Positions 24,701 to 38,869 of a stretch of 64,000 nt of DNA are shown here, piece by piece. Under the pieces are notes generated by a model. That model had not been told where the DNA came from and did no database searches. It saw nothing but the letters and a program-made list of their open reading frames with translations. The stretch is from Montifringilla adamsi (taxonomy: Eukaryota > Chordata > Aves > Passeriformes > Passeridae). The stretch is from positions 8,793,784-8,857,783 of the forward strand of contig JAGGNK010006559.1 of the NCBI GenBank assembly GCA_017590115.1. Reading direction: 5' to 3'. A program made the translations under genes and the position numbers. Numbering within the stretch: the stretch's first letter is position 1; each line of letters starts with the position of its first letter.

Positions 24701-26139
24701 CTTTAAATGCAGCTGGGCTACTAAGTGGTTCCTCTCTGTAGTATATGGAATACTGTAACTATTTTCCTGAGAACTCCTGAATTGTGCATTTTAACTTAGT
24801 CCCTTTTTCTTATGCATTAGTCCATAATAGAAGGAATTTACAATTGAATTGATGAACCCAACAGAGAGACCGTTGTGAAGAGGTTTTGTGGAACAAAAGT
24901 GTGACTAAAAACAATCTGTAACTTGTTCTACTGTTTGCCTGAAGTGGTGCAATAACAGTGATTTCTGAAGAGAAAGATTTTCCACAGATAAGGTTAGAGG
25001 TAGATTGTGATCATTAGTTGTGCTAAATTGGTTTGTTGTGCATTTGAGTGCTTTCCTTATCTTTGCATGGTGGTGGTGTTATAATAAACCAACAGGACAA
25101 GAACATCAGGAAAATTAAATTTCAAGTAGTCATGTAATCCTCCAGGGCTCATGAGCCTTCAGAAGCTAAGGTTGGCTGAAAATCATCTTAAGTTGTGGCT
25201 TTCAAGAGGATGTGTATACATGGAGTTTAAAGATACAGTTTTTGTAAGATTACCTGCCTGGATAATTTGACTTAAAGCTTCTGCTTTACATAAATTCTTT
25301 TCTCTGACAATTTGCAGTAACTTCTCTGACAGTAAACTGCCATGGTATTTAAGTATTTCTTATTGAATCATGCAGCTGCATTTGCTTTAAAATTTCAGAA
25401 CTTTTTTTTGAAACGAATTGAGTGTTCTGGGCAAAACTTAAAAGATAGATCTTACAACCTCAAGGGAACCCATGGCAGTTGTTTTCATCTTGTCTTTAAA
25501 CTTTCCGGGTTAGTATGCAAGATGAAGATTTAAGTGATCACCTCGCTTGAGATGTATACATCCAGATCATATTCAGCAGTTGTGGTCACACATGAAGAGC
25601 TCAAGATTTGATACAAATGTTTATGGTGAGATACACATGGGAATGACTCACTTGGCAGGGCCCTGGAGGAGCTCAGGAACTGGTCTGAGGATGGCCGAGT
25701 CATAGCTTCCCAAGCCAGAGGACAAAAAGAATATGTTTGGAATTCAGAGGGGAGTTTGATGTGACACCTGAAACAAATAAAGGTTAGAAAGACAGTCCTG
25801 CCTACAAATACAATAGCTAAGAATATAAGGCATAACCACTGCTCTGCCTAGTCTGAATTCTGCCTTGGACACTTGCAATAGGAAATGCTACTTAGGGAGG
25901 ACATGGAAGGCTGGGCTTTTTTAGGCACTTGTCCAATTATTTCTCTAGTCCTTTCTTGAATCTGAAGATACTGTGTGTGTCTCTGCAGTCTCCTGGGGCA
26001 TAAAGCTCCAGAAACACTTTACTTACTCTGTAGAGAAATACTTTCATTTATTAATCATCAACTAATCTCTAAATAGCCTTTAAAGTGATTCTTAGCTCTT
26101 GTATTTTAGGATATGAAGAACAATCCTACTTTTGGATTT
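21723..26139. other. AT-rich non-coding DNA with a possible conserved element
   Basis: No gene recognised. About 22600-22740 contains closely spaced homeodomain-type and POU-type words (GTTAAT, ATGGAAATGCTAATTAATTT) in a non-repetitive context, the look of many conserved vertebrate enhancers. Conservation cannot be judged here. Runs of A occur at 23257-23269, and an A/C tract lies at 23990-24046. Confidence 0.45.
23990..24046. repeat. A/C homopolymer-rich tract
   Basis: Runs of A interrupted by CCC and by a run of about 10 C. Low complexity; the minus-strand frame across it is an artefact. Confidence 0.9.
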
Positions 26140-26424
26140 TTTGGGGTTTAACCAAGCTATCTACCAAGACTCACGCAGGTCCTTGCTCTCTCCCCCACCA
26201 GCAGGACTTGGGAGAAAGCTGGAAGGGTAAAGGCTGGAAATCTCATGGATTGAGATACAGACAGTTTAATAGGAAAAGCAAAAACCAAGCATACAAGCAA
26301 AGCAAAACAAGGAATTAATGAATATCTCTATATTATCAACCCTCTGTTCAGGACAAATCCGAAACACAGCCCCATACCAGCTACTATGATGAAATTAACT
26401 CTACCCTAGCTATAACCAGCACCA
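26140..26424 (-). mobile_element. Internally deleted LTR of an avian endogenous retrovirus
   Basis: On the minus strand the 5' end (about 26424) matches the start of a widespread avian LTR (a CTGGTT...GGGTAGAGTTAATTT stretch, then CTAGTAGCTGGTATGG-like sequence and a GCTGTGTTT word). The 3' end (about 26140) carries the polyadenylation-region signature (CCTATTAAACTGTCTGTATC on minus, plus about 26255-26274) and a final GGTTAAACCCC word. The whole is only about 285 bases and the middle U3 part is missing, so the copy is internally deleted. No coding part of a virus is attached. It shares its 3' half with the two partial LTRs at 38.9-39.4 kb. Identification is by resemblance from memory. Confidence 0.7.
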
Positions 26425-29400
26425 GATTATAAGTTATATCCTTGATTTTGTAAATCTGAGTAAGTCCTGCCTCCTCTGTCTCCCTGTTCTCCACTCTGCA
26501 GAGTCCTGGTATTGTAAGTCTCTCTTCACAGGCCTGCTACTCCATTATTAGGGCTGCTCTTGTTGCCCTTTTCTGTTCCTCTCTTGCCTCCACAGCAGAA
26601 TGAGTTCACTCTGAAAGAGGTCATCCTTCCTGAGATGTGCTCTTGAAAGAACTCTGACTCTGTTTGCATGCATTGCTTTTAGTTGATTTGCTTTCCTAAG
26701 TCAGATATTTATGAAATATATCCTTAGGGCTCTTATCATAGATGATGTTATTTTAATCTTTAATACCTGAGGTAAGGCAGAACCAATATCCCCATTTAGG
26801 AGATAGGACACTTAGACACAGAGAAATTGGTAGCATCTGGCATCGTTATTAATTTAATATAAGTCTCTTAAGCTTATGCCATCAACAGAGAACATGCTGC
26901 TCTAGCCAGGAAAATATGATTTTGCTCTTACTAGCAGAAGGCTATGGGTCTGTTAATCTGGCCTTGCAAAGTCTCAAGGATTTTCTGTACTTATTTTGCC
27001 ACAGCTGGATCTCACTTTTTTTACCATTGTTAAGTTATCAAGTGGTTATTTTCTAACCTGTTTTTACTGAACCTCTCTAAATAACCTTTATCAGACATTT
27101 GGTTTATGGTAAAATAGAACTGGAGGACAAGTGGAATTATAAATCTCTGTCTGGTAACCCATGACAAGGATGTAGACTTCTAAGAAAAAATTAAACAATA
27201 GCCCTAAGCAGATCCAGTGGTGAGAAAGAAGACAGTACTATCATGAACATCATGCTACTACCCAAAAAGACACTTGTTTGAATACTTCCTTCCTTCTTTT
27301 CTGAGAAAAACTGAACCTGTTGGCTGTGCACTGGGGATAAGAGAATGATGGGCAGAACACCAGAGAAAAGGCAGAGGCACTAGAAACTTTTTGTATAGCA
27401 ATTCTAATATGATTTTTATTAGAATTTTCCATATTAATTAGGTAAGTTGGGCCCATAAATAAGACATTAATATGAGTAGTGAGAAATTTTAAGCTCTGTA
27501 CATATGGTTCATCCATAAGAAGCTTTGGTATGTAAGATTTCCTTCTCCATGTGGAGTCCAGCATCCAAGAAATTTAGTTTTAATTGCCCCTAAGTGTTAA
27601 GTCCATCTGGACCCACATATCTGAAAGATATATCTATTTTGACAAAAAAAATCCAAATGGGTGTGATTGTAGTTAACATGTGAAATTTAAGTGGCATGAG
27701 ACTCTTATGGACATTTCTAGTTATTGTGATATAACTTTCACAAGCATTATTTGTTGTATTTTTAGACTAGTTTTTCAGATAGAATATTTGGAAATTGAGT
27801 GTTTTCTAAAAACCAGTTGGATAAGGTATAAATTCTGTTAATATAATTAACCTGTTAAATAGAGGGATCAAATTTGTGACTAATTAAAGTCATATGGCTT
27901 AAATTCTCACATTTTGAACAGCTCTTCCCAAGATGAAATTTTATAAAGCTATCAAATTTTCAGCTACATTGCAATGCCAGCTCTGTGATGAGTTAAATTA
28001 ACAAATTGAAAGTTATATTAATAAATTGTCTCCTGAAACAGCAGAGCTGATGTATCTCAAGCTTTCTAATTACAGATGCTTCCTGTGCTTATCTGTTACT
28101 CTGACAAGAGCAATATATGTCCATAGGTCAGCAGTCAAAAATCAGGAATAGAGAAGAGGAAAGAAAAAGTATTTAACTTTCCATTTGTCTCATTTCTGAT
28201 GAGACAAACTTGAAAAAACAGTGTTCCTTTTCTGAATTAAGTTTACTGGTAGGAGATTCATACTAAACTGTAGAAAAAAATACTTTTTGAAATCTCCTAC
28301 TTCATCAAATACCTTTTCATAATAGCTTTATGACTTGTTTTAAAGCTTGTTTTAAATATTCTTTTAAGTGTCAATCACATATACTGTCTTCATGGACACT
28401 GAGTGCTGTGACCCATTTTGAGATGATGTTTTCTGTTAATTGTAAATAAATCCTAGAATTATGTAGATCTATTTTCTAGTAATCTAATAGAAACAATAAA
28501 AGTTTTCAGCAGAAGTGTAGGTTACCTGTGTGGTCAGGGAGAAACAGAGTGTTCTGTTACTTAGCAGAGCTGTGTAGCTTGAGTTGTGTAGGTACAAAAA
28601 AAAAAGAGCGTCACGAAACAAACTGAATAAAATTACCTTTGTAATAAAAAGAACAGGACCTGCAGTATCACTCCTATCTTGTAACCTCATTTTCAATGGG
28701 ACTCCTCACTGGTCACTCTTTTGAGATCCTCTGCACTTAAACACAGTTTCTGGTTAGATTTTGGCAGGGTATTTTGACCTAAAGAAATACAAGGTTTTTG
28801 ACCTACTTTGACGAAGTTGTAAGGAACCTTAGAGAGCAAACTCAGCATTCAGTTTACAATGAAAGACCATGGGATTTATGACCAAAATATTTATGCATTT
28901 GTTTATTATCTATTCTTTTATAGCATTCATATCCTAGAATTATTACTGCACTCTGAAGAATATCATGGATTATCCATCTTAAACTAACAGAAATTCTGTC
29001 CTAGTTCATACAAAGTCCATTAGGCATGTACAATACGGCAGAACCATGCTTTCACATTAGATGGAGTTATATCTGATTTACTACCCTATTGAATATGCCG
29101 TTCTTTCAACATGTGGAGTGTACATAACAGATGGGTCTACCTACATTGATTTCAGAGCAGTGAAGGTTATATCTTTAACAAGCTTTTTGTTTGGTTGTTT
29201 TAACTAGCAATTCACTAAATATAGTACTGTAGTGCTGGCTAAAAAACCAGTTTATGTCTGAAACACTATTTGGATTAATACAACACTTTTCTGTGTTAAG
29301 ATTTAGAAGCTGATTTGTGTGTGTTTACTTCAGTATTGGTACATTGATCAAGTTGTTAAACTCACTGCTTTTGCAAGCTTAGAATTTTTGTTTGCATCAA

Positions 29401-31977
29401 ACATGATTTGTGATGGTGCATAAAACTTCCTGGTTTGGCGTGCTAAGATTTATATGTAAGTACATAGGCTAAATCCTTCACAGCCAATATTGTTTCATCT
29501 CTCCATTCCTAAATTTGATATAGGAGTATGTAGAGAGGTTAATTTCACCTGAGTTAACCTTTCATGAAGCTCAAGCATTGAACAGATCTTCTCTGAATTA
29601 AATAAAGAGGTATATCCTAGGATATATATAACAACTGTTACAGCAACCAACATGGAAACTGTATCCGTTTCTTGAAATCACTTCAAATTTCAAGTGTCTT
29701 TGACATGACATCTTTTCCTGGATCAGGTGTGGCTTCTTGAACTGATTTTCTGGTGATTTTCTATAACTGAGCAGTCTCCTAGTCCAATGTGGCAACCCCA
29801 GCATATGTACGAGCATTTGTAACATAATATTTTAATCTATGCTCAAAGCATCTCCTACATAGAAAAGACTGAACTGTAAGAAGGTTCCTGGTTGCCCACC
29901 CCAGATGTTAACCAACAGTGCATTCATTTAGCTGGCCCTTGCAGAGTAGGAACCTGCTGGGGGAAATTTCTAGGTCTATCCTACTCACATGGGTACAGCC
30001 CAGACAGACTGATGTACTACAATTTTAAAAACAGATTAGTCTAGGGTTTCTCTTTTATACAGTAAAAAATGTCTTAAATTTCCTAGATCTTGCAACTCCA
30101 GGAAATTACAAGTGACAAATTTTCAGAATAAAAGAAATCTATTACATTCAAGCTTTACCATAAAGATCAGGAGTTTTTTGGGGTTTTTTTTCCCCTAAAA
30201 GCAAATCAACACTATGAAGTGCTATTTTAATATGATTAAAATAAGACACGGTCCTGAAAGGTGAAGACATCTAACTGATACAACTTTACAGATTGATCTT
30301 GTTGCATCTGTCTGTAATGAGACACTTATTACACTCCCTTTGCATCTCTTATCTCTAAGACACTAAGTCTTAGATAGCCTGAGTACTTGCCCACTAACAG
30401 AACCTCCTTCTCTCAGTCCTGACCATATTCAGAATATTAGGATACTAGGTTGGAAATTCAACAAACTTACATTAGACAAGAACATTTCTGTTCTCTTTAT
30501 TTCTTGCTTGAGGAAGCTGTTCCTGGATATTCCACAACTTACTCAACTGCAGTTTGTTTCTTACTTGTAAAACAATAATGATAATTATCATAATCATAAT
30601 TGTGGGAAGTTGACTGGTGGTAAAAACATAATGGTATGGAAATTATAGGGGAAAATATGATTACTACTACCTGAATGGAAGGCAATCAGCATGTCTAATC
30701 TCCCAGAGAGAATACAATCTAAGGACAAAAAGGAGGGTGGAGCAGCCTGGAGGTACTTCAGCCAGGCTCTATTGAAACCTTTGCAAAGAAGCAAACTCAG
30801 GGGTACTTTATAGCTGATAAAATCACCACCAATCCTTGAACCTAATCCTGTCACCATCTTACTTATAAAGAGTTTAGTTTTTAGTTTACTCTGTAAACTG
30901 TTAATGTGACTTCTTCAAGGGCACTGGCCATTGCTGGCAGCAGGTAAAGCTGTGAAGACCCAGGAGGGGGTCTCTTTGTTTGGCACATGACCCTGAGCAG
31001 TCAGTCAAACCACCCTCCAGTCTTGTGAAGTGTTCAGTGAAGGGTCCCCATAACAGGACACTGACAGACTGGTCAGGAGCAAGGGTCTTGGCTTTCCAGG
31101 GGTGCTGACAGACTAAGGGAACGCCAAGGGTTTATCTTCTGTTTTCACATGACACTGGGAGACTGGATATGAAGTTTGGAGAATGTGAACTCTATTGAAA
31201 ATGATCACTCTTTTAAAATTAAAGAGAGGTTCCTTGCATGTGAAACCACAGGTCTAGAAGGAATAGAGACATGACAATGTAGTGTGTAATTGTGTGAGTA
31301 CTCCAACAACAAACAAGAGATGATATTAAAAGAAATATTTGCTATATAATCAAACCAGCTGCATCACAGTGGAAACAGAAAGAGATGGGTGCAGCATAAT
31401 AGTTATATATTAAGCAGGCTTGGATTTTTCTTATGCAAGCTGTAAGTGTATTTATATCACATAAATGTTCATATTAGGATTTTATAAATAACAGTGCACT
31501 ATTAAAACACAAGCATAGTCTCCATAGGAACTGTTTCTGTTTTGGGTATATTATAAATGTCAGTGTGTTCTCTCACAGTCCCAGCTGATTTCTATGTACA
31601 GTGACCTTTTGTGTTTTTATAGACCCCTACATGCAACAATCATTGCCAGTGGGAGTTTATGTGTTTACCTGAAGTCAACATTGCCAGAAAAAAAAAGAGA
31701 TTTAAAAATTACTCCTTCTAAAAATGTTAACATGGAAATGGCTAAGACAATCAGAAAATATATCACAAAGATGTATTCATCTCTTTTTCCCATTCCTTTC
31801 ACTAGAAAACCTGAAAAGTAAATGCTAACTTTGGTGAACTGATTGCAGATGTTAGCATCTCAGAATAAATGTAAGAGAGAGGTAATGAATCTATTTTCTT
31901 TATGTAATTTATCTTCCAGACTTATTTCTAGTATTTTGGGTTTTTTAATAAGTGAGAAACATCTACACTGCTATATC

Positions 31978-31982
<5 letters not shown>
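26425..31982. other. AT-rich non-coding DNA, small palindromes only
   Basis: No gene recognised. Small self-complementary sites occur at 27402-27424 (TTCTAATA arms, 7-nt loop) and 30578-30591 (perfect 14-bp palindrome ATGATAATTATCAT). A GC-richer stretch at about 30915-31130 matches no family I know. The open frames at minus 27250-27564 and minus 30594-30857 have no domains. Confidence 0.55.

Positions 31983-32014
<32 letters not shown>
31983..32014. repeat. (TA)16 dinucleotide microsatellite
   Basis: Sixteen TA units. The IYIYIYIY peptide in an overlapping frame is the translation of this repeat. Confidence 0.97.
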
Positions 32015-32019
<5 letters not shown>

Positions 32020-35000
32020 TTTGTTTGTTTTTTTATTTATGCTGCAAAGGACTGCATAATGGGGCATCCTAGAACATGGACAGGAAATCATACTGGATAA
32101 TATAATTAAAAAGTCCTGTTAATATGTGCAGCATTTTGTATCTAGCATTTGAATATGTAGCAATGGTGTCTCTATTTGGAGGGCTCATTTGAGAATTGGA
32201 GGTGTGACTGGAGCAATACTCCCAGAGCACTGTGGGAACAGATTTTCAGCACTGGCTACTGATTTCCCCAGCAGTCCCTGGGGTGCAAAGAGAGAGGAAG
32301 GAGGGGAGGGGGGATTAGTTCTCTGCCATGTTGTTTCACCTTGTTTTGCTTACATATTTTTCAAGGAGGCTAACCTCCTAACTATCTTAAGTGGTGATTA
32401 GAGGCTTCAAGGAGCAAAATTTCCCTTTCCCATCTGCATCAATACCCACTAGTCTGGGGCTCCTGTCATTGCCCTTTGTGAAAGCATGAGTCAAATGTCA
32501 GTTAAAGGTGATGAAAACATGATAATCAAACTGTGACTGCCCAACTGGAAGAAATTCAGAATCAGTTAATTCAATATTTTTGCTAGTAGGAAGCATTTCA
32601 CTACAGATTGCTGATACTAGCTACAGTGCTGTTTAAGACTGTCATAACAGAGACCTTGGCAGGATTCCAGTCCCATAAAACAATAAATGTAAAGCCTGTG
32701 TCAGAAAATTACAAAAATCATAAGAATATTAAACCAACATTATTATTTCCCTTCCTAAATTTGTCAGTAATCATTACAGTAAAAAATTAGTCATGTTTCT
32801 CTTCTGGACAGCTATGAACATGTGAATCTTCTTTTTAAAAATCTCACTCTGAGCCATTTTATAATTGCACTACGACCCTCCAAGGCATATGTCACCATGC
32901 CTCTGAGATGAGCATTATCTCACAGCAACACACACCTTGTCATGTATTATTTATCACAGTAAAGCGTCTTGTAATTTTCATTTTAACAGTTATATCTAGC
33001 TTTAACAAATAGGGAGGTACATCATTTTAACTGTTTCAGGGATAAAATACTTTTCAAACCTTGTATGCGGATATGAAACTCTGGGTACTGACATCAAAGA
33101 GTGCCATTTTCAGTAACGTTCTCCAAAAGGCATTATAAAGGAAAAAATAATAACAAGTCTTTTTTTTTTTCTTTTTTTTTTTTTCACCTGGGAATGACAA
33201 CAAACATCCCCCTTCTCTAGGTGATTCCCAGTAACCTTTCCACTGGCTTCACACAGTGTGCTGTCCCTTGGGTCTCATTTTCCTTGTGATATGACAGATG
33301 TAGCACATGATAGATAGCTGTTGCCTAGATGTAGGCCAGGATTCACTTGGAGAACAGCAGATGGGGGAGGGTACCTAAGGGGCCAAATCTGTCCCATATT
33401 TGAGACCAGCCCTTTGTCCTTAAATAATTGCAAAAGACACTTCAAGTCTTCCCTATCTATAAATTAGGCAATGATGGGAAATATACCTCATCATTTAAGA
33501 TGGTTTTTCTATCTGTCATTTGTACTTCTAGGGTGTTGGAAAGATTCCTAGCCTGCTGTTGGCTGGGTTTTCTCTCCCAAAGAGGATCAAGGCATTATTT
33601 GAGAGTGTGAAAGGTCTGGGGAGTGTTTGCAGACCTGTTTTCTCACCCTACTGGGAACCAGCAAAAGCATGGTGGCATAGGTAAAGACTGGAGCATGCCA
33701 GTGGGTATGAGTGAATGGTCTTAATCTGTGCTTTCTGGCTTTCTCTCATTTACTCAGTCACAAGCAAATTAATCATATGTAGGGAAACATTAATCAATGT
33801 TTAGGATTTATGAAATGTTGATTGCATTTCAAAAAGACACGTAAAATATTTTGACCAATGTTAATAGTAAAGTTCATTGGATCTCTTCTGACGCTAGAGA
33901 GGGCTTTCAAAGTATCTGAGTTTAAAACAGATGAATAAATAAACAAAAAGCAACAATGCCATCCCCCTCTAATCCCCACACCCCCCCACCCCGCCACCAA
34001 ATGTTTAGTTTCTTTGCCTGCTGTATCTTTTACATTTTTAACTTCATTACCTGCTATATATTCTTATTTTAGGAAATGGAAATTGTAGTGCATTAATTTT
34101 AATCTTCACATCATCAAGTTAAAAAATCTGCTATTATAATTTTGTTTGAACTTTTACCTGTTTTCTTTGGCTACATCGTGCAAGTAGTGCTAAAACAAAC
34201 CCACAAGAGAGTTTTATTTCTGTTACTTCTGTTTCATATAAACTTATTTCCCATGGCTAATAGGTGATGGTAACAAATTTTGGGATATCTCTGTTATAAT
34301 GGCTTTGCACATTCTTCATTTTAACTAATAATTCAGTGTAACAGACATACTGACTAGATATTTCCCATAGACCTTGAAGGACATGTGAAAAAGAAATATT
34401 TAAGGGAAAGAAGATGACAACTGAACCAAAAAAAGCATTCACTTTGATTAGGGATTTTAGGTGAGCACAAAGGTAAATGAAAAAACTTGAGAGGGAAGTT
34501 CAGTGTTTTAATTGAGGAATGAAAGAAAATGTTCCTCAAACATTACTTCAACTGAAATCAAATAGAAGATCATTTGGGCTACAGCCTAGGGATGAACTGA
34601 ATTAAGACCACAATTCTTTAGCATTAGGTGGGATATTGTTTTTGGTTTTTATGTTTTTAGATAGCCTTAATTTCACTGCCATAAAATACTCTGTATATTC
34701 AAAGATAATGGTCATATCATTTAAGTAAGAAATGACCCTTTTAAGCTTAGCTCTTGTTGCTTATGAAACATTGTAAAATAAATTAAAAAAAAAAGGGGAG
34801 GGGATTGTACTCACTGAGGTATCAGTTTCCACATGACAAAGTAACTTAATAACTTTAGCTGCTAATTATGTCACCACTGTATGGAAAAGCCTCCTGTACA
34901 GATAAATTATAGAGCATTACTTTAGTTTCCAGTGCAGAACAGCTTCCATCTTGCATGCAATTAAACAGATTTGTTCTCAGCCATGCAACCAAAGCATGAA

Positions 35001-35374
35001 ACCATATTCCTCTTTCCAGCAACAGATGTTATTTGGAAGAGTTACGTTAAGAAAAGCATTCATGAAATGAATATTGGTCTGTGATATCTCACTATTAGCC
35101 ATTACACTGCTACAAAAATAGGGTTTAAAGTATGCCCTCAGAGATACAATCAAGCTCAATTTCATAGCAAGAAATATCTCAATTATCTAAATATTATAAA
35201 AGAACTAGAAAAGAAACTGATTTAGGTAATCCATGTTTGAAAACTTCCTCATTGGTACTCTTATCATGGTGACAGAACAGTCATTATATTTTGCAGAGCA
35301 ATATAGAACTTTAGGTTAATTGTTGATCCAGGAAATTTTACCTATGCATATCACAGAAAGTACCATTTCCATCT
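32015..35374. other. AT-rich non-coding DNA
   Basis: No gene recognised. It contains a T run at 33160-33184 broken by one C and a C-rich run near 33977-33993. A moderately GC-richer stretch at about 33190-33420 matches no family I know. Confidence 0.55.
33160..33184. repeat. Poly-T tract
   Basis: Twenty-five bases, all T except one C. No retrocopy body is recognised next to it, so it is not read as a reversed poly-A tail. Confidence 0.9.
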
Positions 35375-35510
35375 TCAGAAGTGTTAAAAAAATTTGAGTA
35401 GATGTGGCACTTTGCAATATAATTTAGTGAACACAATGGTATTTGGTCAAGGTTGGATTTCATGATCTTGGAGGTCATTTGCAACCTTGATAATTCTATT
35501 CTATGATTCA
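35375..35510 (+). mobile_element. CR1 LINE 3' tail
   Basis: The plus strand reads AGATGTGGCAC (35400-35410), a TTAGTG word, GGTTGGATTTCATGATCTTGG (about 35450-35470), CAACCTTGATAATTC, and then the diagnostic terminal ATTCTATTCTATGATTC (about 35494-35510). This is the 3' untranslated end of CR1, which ends in short ATTCTATGA-type repeats and has no poly-A tail. Only about 135 bases remain, a typical 5'-truncated copy. A CR1-tailed SINE is an alternative, but no tRNA-like head is visible. Confidence 0.9.
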
Positions 35511-38500
35511 AATAAAATTAAATAAATGTAATGTTTCATTTTTAATTTTTTATTTTATGAATAATGTAATGATATGCTTGGTATCTGTAAAACCTCCATC
35601 ATATTTTACCAGCTCTCAGAAAGCTTCATTATAGGATGAAACATTAGTGGCACATGCTACCATTCACACTTTTAAATGTTGTGTCTCTTGAAGATTTAAA
35701 TTCACACAATCCACATAATTTTGATTTTAAATGGCTCAGCTATGTGCTATTAAATATATAGATTGTGTTGGGCTTTTTCCCTTCCCCAGTTAAACACACT
35801 TGAATTCAATATTTCTGAAGGCTGCATGTAAGCAACCAGGAGGCTGATATTTTCTCATTAAAACGTGGTGATGAAGGTACCAACATGCAAGTGTTCCCCT
35901 GCAGTTCACGCAGCTTGGTCTTGTCCTTAGAAACTCTTTTGACAAAAATTACTCAAAGGGTCAAGATTTTTCTGAAGAACAGTTTTCCTAAAGGCATTGG
36001 GAAAACTTATTGGTTTCATGCAGGACACATTTGTGTGTATGGAGCTGTAGAGGAAACTTGCTATTTATGAAGTTTTGCATGTTTGTGGTGATATTTTAGA
36101 AAGCCAGGCTTAATTTCCAACACTGTCATGGTCTCCCTTCTGGATTAGCTGCAGCTCATTATGAAAAATGTGTGATATATAAGGAGTCAGGTGAAAGGAG
36201 AGAATGCTCATTAAGCTTCTGAACTAAAAGTCCTTAAGGAGAGACAAAACCAATTTAAGGTTTTATAGGGTTCACACAGCACATTTCATTTCAGTTCATT
36301 AATGAAAAATACTTCAGTATGCTATCAATCAGTACAAAAATTGGAATGTCACTTTTATTTATTTAGTCTTTCAATGTTATAGAGAACGAATTTTTCATTA
36401 AAAAAAATTAACAGTTTGGGTGAAGAAAAAAGAGAGCAAATGCCCAAACTGCCCAGCAAGAGATAGAATGAAATTAGTTTCTAAGATTTGTGCAGGAAAT
36501 TCCCTGAAATATATTTAGCAGCCCAATGTATGACCTTGCTTTTTAGAGTTTCTTTTCCATTTAAAGACCAAATTTATCTTATGAAAGATCTAAATTATAT
36601 TTTTACAAATTTTGTTTGTAAGGTAAATTTCTACTTTGCTAGAAGTTTTCTAAAATTTTTTCCCTAGCATTTTCTAGAATGTTACTTTCCACAGACAACA
36701 TCTTGAGTGATACATGTAAACCAACCAGACAAAAAACCCCATAACCCTAACCAATCCTCTCCTTCAATCAGCCTTCTTGATTTTATAAAAAGATCCTGTG
36801 TGCAGCAAGCATTTAATTTTTTTTTTTAATTTTTATGTCTGTATCCTGTGTCTGATGGAAGAGAGAAAATATGCTTTACTTAGACAGGTATATGAAGATT
36901 TTGAGAAATTTGAGAATGGCCTCATGAAGAATGCAAATTCTTAGTCTTCATATAAAACAAGGAGTTCATATTATTATTGCTAAATGTACTTTATAAATGT
37001 GCTAATGTTAATCGTGCATTATGCAAATAAGGCAGCTATGTAATTAAAAAGGCTGTGTAAGGCTCATTTTAATGTTGCTTTAAGGAAAAATGTAATAAAA
37101 ATATTATAAAATGTGTTGAAACAAAAGAAAAAAAAACCAAAAAAAAAAACCAAAAAACCAAACAAACCAAATATTGACCTCTGATTTACTGAGTTATAAT
37201 TCCTATGAAAACAGGCTTTCTTGATCTTAATTAAAGCTTTACTACTGAAAGGACAATTCAAAGATGATTAAATATAATAATGAGTGCATTTGAACTGATG
37301 TTTTCTACGTATGCTGCAGATTTTTATGGAAGTCATGATGCTGCTTATTAATGGAGAAACATTGGAGTGTTTTTTAATGGAGAAAAATGGAGTGTTTTGT
37401 ATAAAGGAACCAAGAAACGCTGTTTTATAATCTTCATTTACAGTCATTCAAAAGGCTGTATGCTATGTACAAGGTTAAATAAATGATCTCCCTTTCCATT
37501 TCATATGTTTAAGCCCTGAAATGTGTGATAAAATATAATATCAGATAAAGACTTGCAGGAAATAGTGTCTTGCTATAACGCTTTCTAGAGGGTTTTCAAA
37601 CATCATTCACTCTATCTAGTAGACAGATTATTGCATTTCCCTACAGATGGAAAACAAAATTCCAATTTGAGAGAAAGTATGCAGACTGAAACTACTTATT
37701 ATTGACAAATGTGAAGAGCTGGGTCTCCTCCTAGGATTATACATGACATTTGTGTCCTTTTTACATTTTGATGTAATGAAAGTTTGAGTTCATAACAGCA
37801 TGACTGGGCCACTTGACAATTGTAATGCACTTTGTGAGTGAAAGGTAGTTAAGAAATATATCTGGAGAAAAAGAATTTAGTTGGCCTTTTGTTCAGTCTG
37901 AAATCACCAAAGTTTCTGCCAAGCTTTTATCTATAAAGAGGAGGGCATTCAGTCATATACTTTCTCAAAAGCAAAGTTTTTCCTCAGGGATGGTTTTCCT
38001 GATATTGTAGTTTGAGGTCTCGATAGCAGAATCTTTTGAAGAGCCCTGTGGCATATTTTGAGGACATAATGAGGAAAAATGTTTTCCTTTTTAAGCTTGA
38101 GAGCTATGGCAGAAAAACTGTCTTTTTTTTTTCAGCTCTGTTACCTTTTATTGATTTATAGATAACATAATTGTCAAAGAAAGATCTTTAATGCTATCCT
38201 TTCCACATCTTTCTTCCTCATGTTTTCAGCCAAACAATCAGAACTTAATCCTTTAAGAAAATGTGCCCTCTGGTCAAGGTATTTCAGAGATCAGCTTATT
38301 AAAAATTTCTTTTGAACATAACCCTAGAGATCAACAGGTAAGGATGTTCCTCAGACCTGACACTCTTACTAATTTGATTTTGTAAAATCATGTATCTTGC
38401 CTACCAGCAGTACACAACCATTTTGTATCACAGTTAAACCCACATGATACAGACTTAAAAACATGTTTTGAAGCAAACACTTCTAAAAAAAATCCTTCAC

Positions 38501-38869
38501 GGCACAGTGAAATAAAACTTGTATTTAAAATATTTGCTCTAAAATAATAAGGGTCTGAATTTGGAAAAGAAAGAGTCTTACTGCTATAGGAAATTATTTA
38601 GGTGACTATACATTTTAGACAATTCTTCATTCTAAAGAGGAATTTAATAGAGCAGTGAATAAGCTAGTACATGTGACAGGTTTAATATCAGGGAAATAGT
38701 ATGTTCTTGCATAACAGGTAAATTACTGGGGAAACTATAAGAACATACTACAGAGTTGTGTAAAAAGGGCTTGAAGGGGTACAGAGAAATACCTCCCAAT
38801 TATCTTGGGAGGCTCAAATAAGCCTGCCTTAAACAAAAATGCCTTCAGGGACAAAGAGATATTATTTCT
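35511..38869. other. AT-rich non-coding DNA with a possible conserved element
   Basis: No gene recognised. Around 36990-37070 an octamer-like ATGCAAAT site (at about 37020) lies close to a TAATTA site in non-repetitive sequence, a pattern seen in conserved enhancers. Function cannot be judged here. Confidence 0.45.
37126..37171. repeat. A-rich tract with CC interruptions
   Basis: Runs of A separated by CC pairs. Low complexity; the Phe-rich minus frame across it is an artefact. Confidence 0.92.

Noticed and set aside
33160..33184. Poly-T tract as the tail of a reversed retrocopy
   Set aside because: No coding or mRNA-like body is recognisable on the adjoining side.
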